Assembly: GCF_004342585.1 (NCBI RefSeq)
Contig: NZ_SLZQ01000017.1
Location: forward strand, 1 to 64,000
Source of the DNA: Paucimonas lemoignei
Lineage (GTDB): Bacteria; Pseudomonadota; Gammaproteobacteria; Burkholderiales; Burkholderiaceae_D
Direction: 5' to 3'
Length of the DNA stretch: 64,000 nt
The notes beneath the pieces were generated by a model, which did not search any database, was not told the DNA's origin, and saw only the letters and a program-made list of their open reading frames with translations. The position numbers and the translations under genes were made by a program. Shown here piece after piece: positions 22,942-32,057 of the stretch (position 1 is its first letter; each line of letters opens with the position of its first letter).

Positions 22942-24039
22942 ATGAACGTTCAGGAATTTTACGATCACGCGCTCAAGCAGCGCGGCTATTCGCCCGATCC
23001 GGCGCAATTGCGCGCCGTGGCGCGCCTGCAGCAGGCGTTTGATGAATGGAATAGTTACAAGGCGAACCGCTCCAGCAAGCTGAAGCGCCTGATCAACCGC
23101 CCCGAAGTGCCGCGTGGCGTCTACATGTGGGGCGGAGTAGGGCGCGGCAAATCCTTTTTGATGGATAGCTTCTATTCCGTCGTGCCGGTGGTGCGCAAGA
23201 CGCGCCTGCATTTCCATGAGTTCATGCGCGGCGTGCATCATCAGCTCGACGAGCTCAAGGGCGTGGCCGATCCGCTCGATGAAGTGGCGCGCCGCATCGC
23301 CAAGAAATACCGCCTCATCTGTTTCGACGAATTTCACGTATCGGATATTGCCGATGCGATGATCTTGTATAACCTGCTCAAGGCCTTGTTCGACAATGGC
23401 GTGACCTTCGTGATGACGTCCAACTATGAACCGGACACGCTGTATCCGGACGGACTGCATCGCGACCGGATTCTGCCGGCGATCGCGCTGCTCAAGGCCA
23501 AGCTCGACGTGCTGAATGTCGATGCCGGCAATGATTATCGCAAGCGTTCGCTGGAGCAGGTGCAATCGTATCTGACGCCGCTGGGCGCCGAAACGGACCG
23601 GGCCTTGCGCCATGCTTTTGCGGCGATCGCCGAAACCGCCGACGAGGAACCGCGTATCGAGGTGGAGGGGCGCGAGATCCATACGCTGCGGCGTGCCGGC
23701 GGCGTCATCTGGTTCGACTTCGCTTCGCTTTGCGGTTCGCCGCGCTCGCAAAATGATTACCTTGAAATCGCCAGCCGTTTTCACACCGTGATTTTGTCCG
23801 GTATTCCGCGCATGGGCGCGGCGCAGTCTTCCGAGGCGCGCCGCTTCACCTGGCTGATCGACGTGTTTTACGACCGCAAGGTCAAGTTGCTGATGTCAGC
23901 CGAAGTGTCGCCGGAAGAGTTGTACACGGAAGGCATGCTGGCTAATGAATTTCACCGCACCGTATCGCGCATCATCGAAATGCAGTCGCGCGAATACATG
24001 GAATCGCACCGGCGCGACAATGCCGATGCCATCGCCTGA
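22942..24039 (+). CDS. zapE: Cell division protein ZapE (AFG1-family ATPase)
   Basis: A 365-residue P-loop ATPase of the AFG1/LACE1 family; in E. coli ZapE binds FtsZ at the constricting septum. Walker A is GGVGRGKSF, Walker B LICFDEF, and sensor-like VMTSNYEP follows. The C-terminal EEARRFTWLIDVFYDRKVKL stretch is typical of the family. The ATG at 22942 (MNVQEFYDHALKQRGY) matches the usual N-terminus; 16 upstream codons overlap the terminator region and are not part of it. Position after the suc-lpd genes is common in Burkholderiales. Confidence 0.93.
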   Translation: MNVQEFYDHALKQRGYSPDPAQLRAVARLQQAFDEWNSYKANRSSKLKRLINRPEVPRGVYMWGGVGRGKSFLMDSFYSVVPVVRKTRLHFHEFMRGVHHQLDELKGVADPLDEVARRIAKKYRLICFDEFHVSDIADAMILYNLLKALFDNGVTFVMTSNYEPDTLYPDGLHRDRILPAIALLKAKLDVLNVDAGNDYRKRSLEQVQSYLTPLGAETDRALRHAFAAIAETADEEPRIEVEGREIHTLRRAGGVIWFDFASLCGSPRSQNDYLEIASRFHTVILSGIPRMGAAQSSEARRFTWLIDVFYDRKVKLLMSAEVSPEELYTEGMLANEFHRTVSRIIEMQSREYMESHRRDNADAIA

Positions 24040-24058
24040 ATCATCTGACAAGGAACGC

Positions 24059-24880
24059 ATGACCATGGAAGCCTTCGGATTTTCGCGCATTCCGAGCGCA
24101 TTGCTCATTGCTTTAATGCTGGCGCAGCCAGTGTGGGCCCAGCAGGACGGCAAGCAGGAGAGCGACACTAAGACGCAAAGCGTCCAGGCCAATTCGGACA
24201 GTCCCGAGCCGGCACCGTCCTCAGCCGCGCATAGCGTCCCCGCAATGACCGAGCGTTATCCGAAAGGCAGCATCAATTCTGACGAATTGGCAGAACAGGC
24301 GCAGGTCGATGCGCGCAGCCTGCGGACTGTGCTTGCAACTGAACTCGCCAATGCCAAGAGTGCCTGTTACGACCGCTTCTTCACCAATAGCTGCATCGAC
24401 AAGGCGCAGGAAGAGTACCGCGGCGCCATCGCGGCATTGAAACCGATCGAACTTGAAGCCGGCGCCTTCCAGCGCCAGTCGCGGGTAGATAAGCGCGACC
24501 AGGCCCTGGCGGAGCGGCGCAAGCAGGAAGAGGCCGAAGCGCCTGACCGTTTGCGCATTGCCCAGGAAAACGAGCAAAAGGCGGCCGAGAAAGCGCAGTC
24601 ACGCGCGCAGCAGGAAGCCGAGCGCCAAGCTCGTCAAGCCAGCGATGAAAAGCGCTTGGCAAATCCGAACGAGCGCATACAGCGCCACGAGGAGAAACTG
24701 CAGCGCTTGCGCGAGGATGATGCGCGTAAAGAGCAAGAGATTCCCGGTAACATCGCAGCGTACGAAAAAAAGCAGAAGGAAGCGGCTGAACGGCAAAAGA
24801 AAGTCGCCGAAAGAAAGGCAAAGAAGCAGGCCGAGCAGGAGGCAAAGCAATCCAAGCCGACCGAGCCGGCAGCGAAGTAG
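24059..24880 (+). CDS. Secreted Lys/Glu/Ala-rich coiled-coil protein
   Basis: A 273-residue exported protein of unknown function. A signal peptide (about 1-28, ending VWAQQ) is followed by a low-complexity stretch (30-75). A short conserved-looking core, SACYDRFFTNSCIDKAQ, has two cysteines that could form a disulfide. Residues 145-273 are almost entirely charged heptad-like coiled coil (QEEAEAPDRLRIAQENEQK and similar). The ATG at 24059 follows AAGGA. It is 19 bases after zapE and may be co-transcribed. The helical rod suggests an envelope-spanning or scaffolding role, which is an inference. Confidence 0.7.
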   Translation: MTMEAFGFSRIPSALLIALMLAQPVWAQQDGKQESDTKTQSVQANSDSPEPAPSSAAHSVPAMTERYPKGSINSDELAEQAQVDARSLRTVLATELANAKSACYDRFFTNSCIDKAQEEYRGAIAALKPIELEAGAFQRQSRVDKRDQALAERRKQEEAEAPDRLRIAQENEQKAAEKAQSRAQQEAERQARQASDEKRLANPNERIQRHEEKLQRLREDDARKEQEIPGNIAAYEKKQKEAAERQKKVAERKAKKQAEQEAKQSKPTEPAAK

Positions 24881-24895
24881 TCCGTCAGGCGTTTG

Positions 24896-24934
24896 CCGGC
24901 CGCTTCAGTGTTGTGACATAACTGAGGCGGCCGG
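24896..24934. terminator. Hairpin between convergent genes
   Basis: CCGGCCGCTTCAGT pairs with ACTGAGGCGGCCGG (13 of 14 positions) around an 11-base loop, between the convergent coiled-coil and PP2C genes. No strong T-run on either side; probably a bidirectional 3'-end structure. Confidence 0.65.
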
Positions 24935-24977
24935 ATCAGGAAACTTCTTGCGAGGCGAAGAGAGTTTTGGTTGGCTT

Positions 24978-25784
24978 CTAAACCGCCCGACGCATTTTCT
25001 TGACCGTGTAGCTGCGCTCCGGCTCCGGTGGCGTGACCAGCTTGACGATGGCAAGCGTGCAATTATCCGCTACCGTACCCGCAGCCCGTTCGCGAGCTTT
25101 GCGGATCAGCATCTCGGACGCCTGGCGCGGCGAATTCATGGCAAGCGCCGCTCCGAGTTCGGCTTCCTTGAAATAATGCCACAGCCCATCCGAGCAGAGC
25201 AGGAAGGAATCGCCGGCTCGCAGCCCGTCGTGGCGGCCGATGGTGGCTTGCGGTTCATTGTTGGCCATGCCCAGCACGTTGACCAGGATGTTGGAAAGCT
25301 TGTGGTTCTTGGCGTCTTCGCGCTTGAGCTTGCCCTGGCTGATCAATTGCTCGACATAGGAATGGTCGGCAGTGCGTTCGGCAAAGTTGGGGCCGCTGAA
25401 ACGGTACAGGCGCGAATCGCCGACATGCGCCCAGATCGCCGACCTGTCGGGTGTGATGACCAGGGCAACCATGGTGCTGTGCGGTTGCTTTTCCGCCGAG
25501 ATGCCGGTCAGCTTGATGATGGTGTGGACTTCATGCGCGATCGTTTTCAGCATATCCTCGACCGTATCGGTCAAAGGAGAAAACAGATCGAAATTCTGCT
25601 TGGCTGTTCGGATAACCTGTTCGGCCGCCATCGCACCACCGCTCTTGCCGCCCATGCCATCGGCGAGAACCGCCATGATGTAGCCGGGCGCCTTGGGCGC
25701 GGAAAAGAGAGCAGCGCGGTCCTGTTGTTCCGACCGGTCTCCTATGTGCTGGGCTGTGCCTGCTTCAATCTTGTATTGGCTCAT
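24978..25784 (-). CDS. PP2C-family serine/threonine protein phosphatase
   Basis: A 268-residue metal-dependent phosphatase (PPM/PP2C, Stp1-like). Signature motifs appear in order: GDRSEQQDRAAL, VLADGMGGKSGG, AHVGDSRLYRF, LLCSDGLWHYF and ADNCTLAIVKL, giving the aspartates that bind two metal ions. No membrane segment. The ATG at 25784 follows AGAGGT; the frame extends 44 codons upstream without a good site. No Hanks-type kinase or type VI secretion gene is within the window, so its partner is elsewhere or unknown. Confidence 0.9.
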   Translation of the reverse strand: MSQYKIEAGTAQHIGDRSEQQDRAALFSAPKAPGYIMAVLADGMGGKSGGAMAAEQVIRTAKQNFDLFSPLTDTVEDMLKTIAHEVHTIIKLTGISAEKQPHSTMVALVITPDRSAIWAHVGDSRLYRFSGPNFAERTADHSYVEQLISQGKLKREDAKNHKLSNILVNVLGMANNEPQATIGRHDGLRAGDSFLLCSDGLWHYFKEAELGAALAMNSPRQASEMLIRKARERAAGTVADNCTLAIVKLVTPPEPERSYTVKKMRRAV

Positions 25785-25908
25785 ACCTCTGTGTAGATTA
25801 CACTGCTCATTGGCAATAGCCATATAGTACGGAATAATCTTCACATGCGCCAAGCATGGAGGAGGAAATAGTGAAATATTGTGAATTTTTTGCCTGAAAA
25901 GTAACAGC

Positions 25909-26115
25909 ATGAGCAAATCCTCCCTGGAAGATATTCAACGCCGCATCATCGAACTGGAAGTGGAGCACCGTGATCTGGATGCAGTGATCGAGCGGCTGTC
26001 ACAGGATGTGCGGCAGGATGACTTGCAATTGCGCCGCCTGAAGAAGCGCAAGCTACAATTGAAAGACCATATTACATTGCTGAAAATGCAATTGATCCCC
26101 GATATTCCAGCTTGA
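25909..26115 (+). CDS. DUF465 (YdcH) family small protein
   Basis: A 68-residue, highly charged helical hairpin. The segment EVEHRDLDAVIERL followed by LRRLKKRKLQLKDHI is the DUF465/YdcH signature. Function is unknown in the family. It diverges from the PP2C gene, with 124 bases between starts, and precedes the helicase by 65 bases. Confidence 0.85.
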   Translation: MSKSSLEDIQRRIIELEVEHRDLDAVIERLSQDVRQDDLQLRRLKKRKLQLKDHITLLKMQLIPDIPA

Positions 26116-26180
26116 ATGTGCTGTCTGCTTCCGGCATTCGGCAGCGGCCAGGCCGGTTCATACAGTGACATAGAAATACC

Positions 26181-28220
26181 TTGACTCAAGAAACTCCCAT
26201 ATCCGGCGACACCGGCACCCACGACCAGGAAGTCGAGCAGTTATTCGATGCCGCAGGTCTGCTGGGGCAGGCTGTGCCGGGCTTTCATCCGCGCCAATCG
26301 CAAACCGAAATGGCCAAGGCGATCGCCGACGCGATTGCGCGCCAGGCCAGTCTGATCGCCGAAGCCGGAACCGGTACGGGAAAGACCTTCGCCTATCTGG
26401 TGCCGTCCCTGTTGTGGGGCGGGAAAGTGATTGTCTCCACCGGTACCAAGAACCTGCAGGATCAACTGTTCCTGCGCGATATTCCCACCGTGCGCAAGGC
26501 CTTGAGCGCGCCGGTGTCGGTCGCGCTGCTGAAAGGGCGCGCCAATTACCTTTGCCATTTTCACCTGGAGCGCACGCTGCAGAACGGTCGGCTGACCTCA
26601 CGCGAGGATGTCGGTTACCTGCGCGAGATCTCGCGCTTCGCCAAGACCAGCAGCACGGGCGACAAGGCGGAGCTGTCGCGAGTGCCCGAAACCGCGCCGG
26701 TGTGGAACCTGGTGACGTCGACGCGCGACAACTGCATGGGCGCGGAGTGTCAGTATTACCAGGATTGCTTCGTCATGAAGGCGCGCCGCGAGGCGCAGCA
26801 GGCTGACGTGGTAGTGGTGAATCATCATCTTTTCTTCGCCGACGTGGCGCTGAAGGATACCGGCATCGCCGAACTGCTTCCTTCGGCAAATACGATTGTC
26901 TTCGACGAAGCCCATCAGCTTCCGGAAACCGCATCGCTGTTTTTCGGCGAAACCGTCTCGACCGCGCAGGTAATTGAACTGTGCCGCGACGTGCTGGCCG
27001 AGGGACTGGCGCATGCGCGCGATGGCGCCGACTGGTCGAAAGTGACCGGACAGGTCGACCGCGCCGCGCGCGACCTGCGCCTGACGTTTTCACAGGATAT
27101 CGTGCGCCTGGCGGTCAATCAGATCGCGCCATCCAGCCCGTTTTTCCCGGCGCTCGACAAGCTCCTCGATGAACTGGACGACATGATTGCGGTGCTGCAG
27201 GCGCAGGCAGAGCGCGCCGAGACCATCGAGCAGTGCCGCGTGCGCGCGCATGAACTCTCTACCAAGATCGAGGCCTGGAAGACTGCCAGCACTGCGGTTT
27301 CAGGCGAGGCCGCCAAGGATCTGGATGCGGTGCTGTGGGTCGAGGCGTTTACCTCGTCGCTGCAGCTGCACAAGACGCCGCTATCGATCGCCCCGATCTT
27401 CGCCAAGCAGCGCGAGGGTACGCCGCGCGCCTGGATATTCACGTCGGCCACGCTGGCGGTGAAAAACGATTTTCACCACTATGCTTCGCAAATGGGCTTG
27501 TGGGATGCACCGGCCCGCACTTGGCCGAGCCCGTTCGACTATGGTAATCAAGGCTTGCTGTATGTGCCGACAGACCTGCCGCAGCCGAATTCGCCCGGCT
27601 ACACCGATGCGGTGATCGACGCCGCGCTGCCGATGATCGAGGCAGCAGGCGGACGCACCTTCCTGTTATGCACCACCATCCGCGCCGTCAATCGCGCGGC
27701 GGAACGCTTGCGTGCCGAGTTCGAGGCGCGCAAGCTGCCATTCCCGTTGCTGGTGCAAGGCGAGGCGGGACGCACCGAATTGCTCGACCGCTTTCGCAGC
27801 AGCGGCAACGCGGTGCTGATCGGCAGTCAAAGTTTCTGGGAAGGCGTGGACGTGCGCGGCGATGCGCTATCGCTGGTCATCATCGACAAGCTGCCGTTCG
27901 CGCCGCCCGACGACCCGGTGCTGGCAGCGCGTATCGAGGCGCTGGAGCGAAAAGGCTTGAACGGCTTTGTGCATCACCAGTTGCCGGAAGCCGTCATCAC
28001 CCTTAAGCAGGGCGCCGGACGTCTCATCCGCGACGAGAAAGACCGTGGCGTATTGATGATTTGCGATCCTCGCCTGATCTCCAAGCCATATGGGCGGCGC
28101 ATCTGGCAAAGTTTGCCGCCATTCAAGCGCACCCGGGTTGCTGCCGATGTCCACGCATTCTTTTCCGGCCAAGCGCAACCGATTCCTGTAGAAGAGGAAG
28201 AGTCCGCGCAGCCGGATTAA
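26181..28220 (+). CDS. ATP-dependent DNA helicase, DinG/YoaA (XPD-like) family
   Basis: A 679-residue superfamily 2 helicase with an Fe-S domain, expected to unwind DNA 5'-3' at damaged forks or R-loops. Walker A is EAGTGTGKTFAY, DEAH box VFDEAHQLPE, and the Fe-S cysteines are in YLCHF and CMGAECQYYQDC. Motifs GSQSFWEGVDVRGDAL and QGAGRLIRDEKD belong to the second helicase domain. The start appears to be TTG at 26181; no ATG lies before conserved sequence. It resembles YoaA at least as much as DinG, so no symbol is given. Confidence 0.9.
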   Translation: MTQETPISGDTGTHDQEVEQLFDAAGLLGQAVPGFHPRQSQTEMAKAIADAIARQASLIAEAGTGTGKTFAYLVPSLLWGGKVIVSTGTKNLQDQLFLRDIPTVRKALSAPVSVALLKGRANYLCHFHLERTLQNGRLTSREDVGYLREISRFAKTSSTGDKAELSRVPETAPVWNLVTSTRDNCMGAECQYYQDCFVMKARREAQQADVVVVNHHLFFADVALKDTGIAELLPSANTIVFDEAHQLPETASLFFGETVSTAQVIELCRDVLAEGLAHARDGADWSKVTGQVDRAARDLRLTFSQDIVRLAVNQIAPSSPFFPALDKLLDELDDMIAVLQAQAERAETIEQCRVRAHELSTKIEAWKTASTAVSGEAAKDLDAVLWVEAFTSSLQLHKTPLSIAPIFAKQREGTPRAWIFTSATLAVKNDFHHYASQMGLWDAPARTWPSPFDYGNQGLLYVPTDLPQPNSPGYTDAVIDAALPMIEAAGGRTFLLCTTIRAVNRAAERLRAEFEARKLPFPLLVQGEAGRTELLDRFRSSGNAVLIGSQSFWEGVDVRGDALSLVIIDKLPFAPPDDPVLAARIEALERKGLNGFVHHQLPEAVITLKQGAGRLIRDEKDRGVLMICDPRLISKPYGRRIWQSLPPFKRTRVAADVHAFFSGQAQPIPVEEEESAQPD

Positions 28221-28386
28221 GCGGAATGCGATAAATAATTTCCCGAGAAGTTGAGAGTATTCCGATGCCGCAAAGCGTCGGGTGACCATGAAAGTCGTGT
28301 TGTCAGCTTTCGTTCATTCAGGCGTGGCAGGATGATTTCCTTGAAACATAGGCTGAATACGGTAATGCTTCAGGTAAAATTTACTT

Positions 28387-29127
28387 ATGAAAATTCTTGT
28401 CAGTAACGACGATGGCTATCTGGCGCCCGGCATCAGTGCCTTGGCAGAAGCTTTGGCGCCGATCGCCGACATTACCGTCGTGGCGCCGGATAGCAATCGA
28501 TCGGGATGCTCCAATTCCCTGACGCTGGACCGGCCCTTGTCGGTATTCAGGGCAGCGAATGGTTTCTATTTTGTCAATGGTACGCCGTCGGATTGCGTGC
28601 ACATTGCCTTGACCGGCGTGCTGTCCGAAAAGCCGGACCTGGTCGTTTCCGGTATCAACCAGGGACAGAACATGGGCGACGATACGCTGTATTCAGGTAC
28701 GGTGGCCGCAGCGACGGAAGGCTACCTGTTCGGCATACCGGCGATTGCCTTCTCCCAGGTGGAAAAGGGCTGGAAGGAGCTGGATGCCGCCGCGCGCGTG
28801 GCAAGGGAAATCGTCCTGCGGCGTTTCGATGCCTTGCAAAAGCCCTATCTGCTGAATGTGAACATTCCCAATCGGCCTTACGAGAAGCTCGGCAAGATCC
28901 TGCCGACCAGGCTGGGCAAGCGGCATCAGTCGGAAGCCGTGATTCGCGCTCATGACCCGCAGGGCAGAGAAATTTTCTGGATCGGCCCGGCTGGCGCTGC
29001 CAAGGATACCGGTCCGGGGACGGATTTTCATGCGACCGCCGCGGGCCATGTATCCATCACGCCGCTGCAAGTCGACCTGACTCATGTCGCGCAACTCGAT
29101 GCGCTTGCCGGGATTTGCCATGACTGA
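28387..29127 (+). CDS. surE: 5'/3'-nucleotidase SurE
   Basis: A 246-residue metal-dependent nucleoside monophosphatase (stationary-phase survival protein). The N-terminal [14 protein letters not shown] has the metal-binding Asp pair, and [14 protein letters not shown] and [19 protein letters not shown] complete the active site. It heads surE-pcm-nlpD-rpoS; the stop overlaps the pcm start by 8 bases. Confidence 0.96.
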   Translation: MKILVSNDDGYLAPGISALAEALAPIADITVVAPDSNRSGCSNSLTLDRPLSVFRAANGFYFVNGTPSDCVHIALTGVLSEKPDLVVSGINQGQNMGDDTLYSGTVAAATEGYLFGIPAIAFSQVEKGWKELDAAARVAREIVLRRFDALQKPYLLNVNIPNRPYEKLGKILPTRLGKRHQSEAVIRAHDPQGREIFWIGPAGAAKDTGPGTDFHATAAGHVSITPLQVDLTHVAQLDALAGICHD

Positions 29128-30025
29128 GAAGACCAAGCGCTTTCCGCTGACATTGTCATCCGTGGTGGAAAAGCAGGGAGCAGCGAAACGCCGCCCGGGC
29201 GAAGCGGCGTCGAGTCAGACTGCTGCGCGTAACGCCGTCGAGCTTGGCAAGCGAGAGCTGCCCAATACCGCTTCGTCAAAACCGGTGGCCAAGCCGGTTT
29301 CGCCATCCTTGACGACGGCTGCCAGATTGGCAGGGGCGAGCGCTGCTGTGCCATCCGCTTCGACTGGCACGCGCGCTGCGCCGCTGGTATCGGAAGGGGT
29401 GCGCAAGGCGATGGTCGAGCGCGTGGCAAAACAGGGAGTGCGGGATACCAAGGTCCTGGCCGCCATGATGGAGGTGCAGCGTCATCTGTTCATGGAGCCG
29501 GGTCTGGCCAGCCAGGCGTATATCGATGCGTCGCTGCCGATCGGCTACCATCAGACCATTTCGCAACCGTACATCGTGGCGCGGATGATCGAGATCATGC
29601 GCGCTAATCGCCTTGGCGGCGAACTTAACCGCGTGCTGGAAATCGGCACAGGCTGCGGCTACCAGGCAGCGGTGCTATCGCTGGTCGCCAAGGAAGTGTT
29701 TTCGATCGAGCGCATCAAGCCGCTGCATGAACTGGCCAAATCGAATCTCCGGCCCATGCGGATCGCGAATATTCGCCTGCATTACGGCGACGGCATGCTC
29801 GGCTTGCCGCAAGCGGCGCCATTCGACGGTATCATTCTGGCGGCGGCCGGTCTGGAAGTTCCGCAGGCCTTGCTGGAACAACTGACGATCGGCGGGAGGC
29901 TGGTTGCGCCTGTCGGCGCGCGACACCAGGTGCTGCAATTGATCGAGCGGACAAGTCAAACCGAGTGGACCAGTTCGACGCTGGAAGCCTGCCACTTCGT
30001 GCCGCTTCGTCCCGGCACGGTATGA
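29120..30025 (+). CDS. pcm: Protein-L-isoaspartate O-methyltransferase
   Basis: A 301-residue SAM-dependent repair methyltransferase acting on isoaspartyl residues of aged proteins. The catalytic domain begins near residue 90; [17 protein letters not shown] and the SAM motif [18 protein letters not shown] are clear. The first 90 residues are a Lys/Ser/Ala/Pro-rich extension absent from the E. coli enzyme (208 residues), perhaps disordered. The ATG at 29120 overlaps surE; the frame opens 12 codons earlier within surE. Confidence 0.94.
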   Translation: MTEKTKRFPLTLSSVVEKQGAAKRRPGEAASSQTAARNAVELGKRELPNTASSKPVAKPVSPSLTTAARLAGASAAVPSASTGTRAAPLVSEGVRKAMVERVAKQGVRDTKVLAAMMEVQRHLFMEPGLASQAYIDASLPIGYHQTISQPYIVARMIEIMRANRLGGELNRVLEIGTGCGYQAAVLSLVAKEVFSIERIKPLHELAKSNLRPMRIANIRLHYGDGMLGLPQAAPFDGIILAAAGLEVPQALLEQLTIGGRLVAPVGARHQVLQLIERTSQTEWTSSTLEACHFVPLRPGTV

Positions 30026-30032
30026 AGGGAGT

Positions 30033-31043
30033 ATGCATTTGCAAACCATGAAATCAAAGAGAACTACAACGATGCGTCTGGTATTACCGATTACCCTGGC
30101 AGCGCTGCTGGCGGCTTGCGCCTCGTCGCCGCGTTCGCCGGCCCCTATCGTCGACAAGACGGCGCGCACCGATAGCCAGTCGTCGGCTGTCGCCAGCGGC
30201 CCGAGGAAGATGGATAGCCATGGTAACTACACGGTGAGGAAAGGCGATACCCTGTTCCAGATTTCTCAGGATTTCGGCCAAAACATGCGCGACCTGGTTG
30301 CATGGAACAACCTTGCCAGCGCCAACGATATCCAGGTCGGACAAGTCTTGCGCGTGACATCAAACGGTGTTCCAGCTTCTACGGCTGCCACCGGTTCGGC
30401 TGCCGTGCCTGCGATCGAAGTCAGGCCGCTGAACGCGCCGCCGTCAGCTGCAAATGCGGGCACTGCCGCTTCTAATACTGGCACAGCTGCCGCCAACGTA
30501 CCGCTCAAGACCGGGCCACGCGGCGACAAGAAGCCGTATTCCGATGCCGCGCTGGCCGAACTGCAAAAGCCAGACACAGTAACATCGACGGTTGTCCCAT
30601 CTCAGACAGTAACCAAGCCAACGGAGAAAGCCGCAGACAAGCCGGCCGTCGCGGGGGGCAATATCAACGACGAGGACGCAGGCATTTCCTGGATTTGGCC
30701 AGCGCAGGGCAAAATTCTTGGCGGATTTGACGCCGGCCGGAAAGGAATCGATATTGGCGGCAAGACGGGCGAGCCTGTACTGGCCGCTGCAGGCGGCAAG
30801 GTGATGTACGCAGGCAGCGGTATTCGCGGCTATGGCAATCTTGTTATCGTTAAACATACCAATAACCTGTTGTCCGCCTATGCGCACAATAAAACCATCC
30901 TGGTCAAGGAGGGTCAAACTGTGAACAAAGGCGACAGAATTGCAGAAATGGGTAATACTGACGCCGATGCGGTCAAGCTCCATTTTGAGATTCGTCAGCA
31001 AGGAAAACCGGTCGATCCAGCAAAATTCCTGCCCAACCGATAA
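30033..31043 (+). CDS. nlpD: NlpD-like lipoprotein (LysM + LytM domains)
   Basis: An outer-membrane lipoprotein, up to 336 residues, that in relatives activates a periplasmic amidase during cell separation. The lipobox is LAAC; the true start may be ATG 30033, 30051 or 30072 (the last gives the most typical signal). A LysM domain (YTVRKGDTLFQISQDFG) is followed by a low-complexity linker and a C-terminal LytM/M23 fold. The zinc-site positions are changed (RKGIDIGG and KLHFEIR lack the usual His ligands), as in amidase activators rather than active peptidases. It abuts rpoS; the rpoS promoter often lies inside nlpD. Confidence 0.92.
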   Translation: MHLQTMKSKRTTTMRLVLPITLAALLAACASSPRSPAPIVDKTARTDSQSSAVASGPRKMDSHGNYTVRKGDTLFQISQDFGQNMRDLVAWNNLASANDIQVGQVLRVTSNGVPASTAATGSAAVPAIEVRPLNAPPSAANAGTAASNTGTAAANVPLKTGPRGDKKPYSDAALAELQKPDTVTSTVVPSQTVTKPTEKAADKPAVAGGNINDEDAGISWIWPAQGKILGGFDAGRKGIDIGGKTGEPVLAAAGGKVMYAGSGIRGYGNLVIVKHTNNLLSAYAHNKTILVKEGQTVNKGDRIAEMGNTDADAVKLHFEIRQQGKPVDPAKFLPNR

Positions 31044-32057
31044 ATGACACGAAGCCCTCGTCCCCCGCTTGATGATGACATGCAGCCGGATGACGCATCC
31101 GACATGCCCATCGATCTCACTGAGCAACAGGCCGGCGAGGGCTTGGAAGACGGCATCATCACTCCTCGCGTAGCCGAGGTCGACACGGTCGATGAACTCA
31201 AAACAGTGCTTGCTGCCGAACTTTCGACCGACACCACTCAACATTACCTGAACCAGATCGGCGCTCGCCCGCTGCTGTCGGCAGCCGAAGAAGTGCATTA
31301 CGCCACGCTCGCCAAGCAGGGTAACTTCGAGGCGCGGCAGAAAATGATCGAGCATAACCTCCGCCTCGTGGTCTCGATCGCCAAGCATTACATCAACCGC
31401 GGCGTTGTGCTGCTCGACCTCATCGAGGAAGGCAACCTCGGCCTCATGCGCGCCATCGACAAGTTCGAGCCCGAGCGCGGCTTCCGTTTCTCTACCTACG
31501 CCACCTGGTGGATCCGCCAGAGTATCGAGCGAGCCATCATGAACCAGGCGCGTACCGTGCGTCTGCCGGTGCACATGGTGCGCGAACTGAACCAGATCCT
31601 GCGCGCCAAGTACCACCTGGAAGCGCAGCACCGCGATGGCAAGGACGCCACTGCCGAGGATATCGCGCACCTGGTCGACCGGGCGGTGGAGGATGTGCAG
31701 GATATCCTCGCCTTGTCGGAGCACGCCACGTCGCTCGATGCGCCGCTCGAAAATGACCCGCAGGCCAGCCTGATGGACATGCTGCCCGGCGACGCTGCCG
31801 ATAGTCCCGACTCCCGCGCCGAACTCGGCGAAATGGTGGCCAAGGTGCGCGACTGGCTCGGCAAGCTGCCGGACAAGCAGCGCATCGTCATCCTGCGTCG
31901 CTTCGGCCTCGACAATGACGACCCGGCCACGCTCGAAGAACTGGCCGATGAAATGGGCGTGACGCGCGAGCGGGTACGGCAAATTCAACAGGAAGCTCTC
32001 ATCAAACTCAAACGCGCATTGACCTCGAACGGGGTTGGAAAGGATGCATTGTTGTGA
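31044..32057 (+). CDS. rpoS: RNA polymerase sigma factor RpoS (sigma-38)
   Basis: A 337-residue stationary-phase and general-stress sigma factor. Region 2 is [18 protein letters not shown] through [18 protein letters not shown]; region 3 includes [18 protein letters not shown]; region 4 ends with the helix-turn-helix [20 protein letters not shown]. The shortened region 1 and linkage to nlpD separate it from RpoD and RpoH. The ATG directly follows the nlpD TAA. Acidic N-terminus of about 45 residues. Confidence 0.96.
   Translation: MTRSPRPPLDDDMQPDDASDMPIDLTEQQAGEGLEDGIITPRVAEVDTVDELKTVLAAELSTDTTQHYLNQIGARPLLSAAEEVHYATLAKQGNFEARQKMIEHNLRLVVSIAKHYINRGVVLLDLIEEGNLGLMRAIDKFEPERGFRFSTYATWWIRQSIERAIMNQARTVRLPVHMVRELNQILRAKYHLEAQHRDGKDATAEDIAHLVDRAVEDVQDILALSEHATSLDAPLENDPQASLMDMLPGDAADSPDSRAELGEMVAKVRDWLGKLPDKQRIVILRRFGLDNDDPATLEELADEMGVTRERVRQIQQEALIKLKRALTSNGVGKDALL

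Noticed and set aside
24558-25796. 412-residue plus-strand frame across the PP2C gene
   Set aside because: It overlaps two supported genes and the intergenic hairpin, and has no coherent domain.
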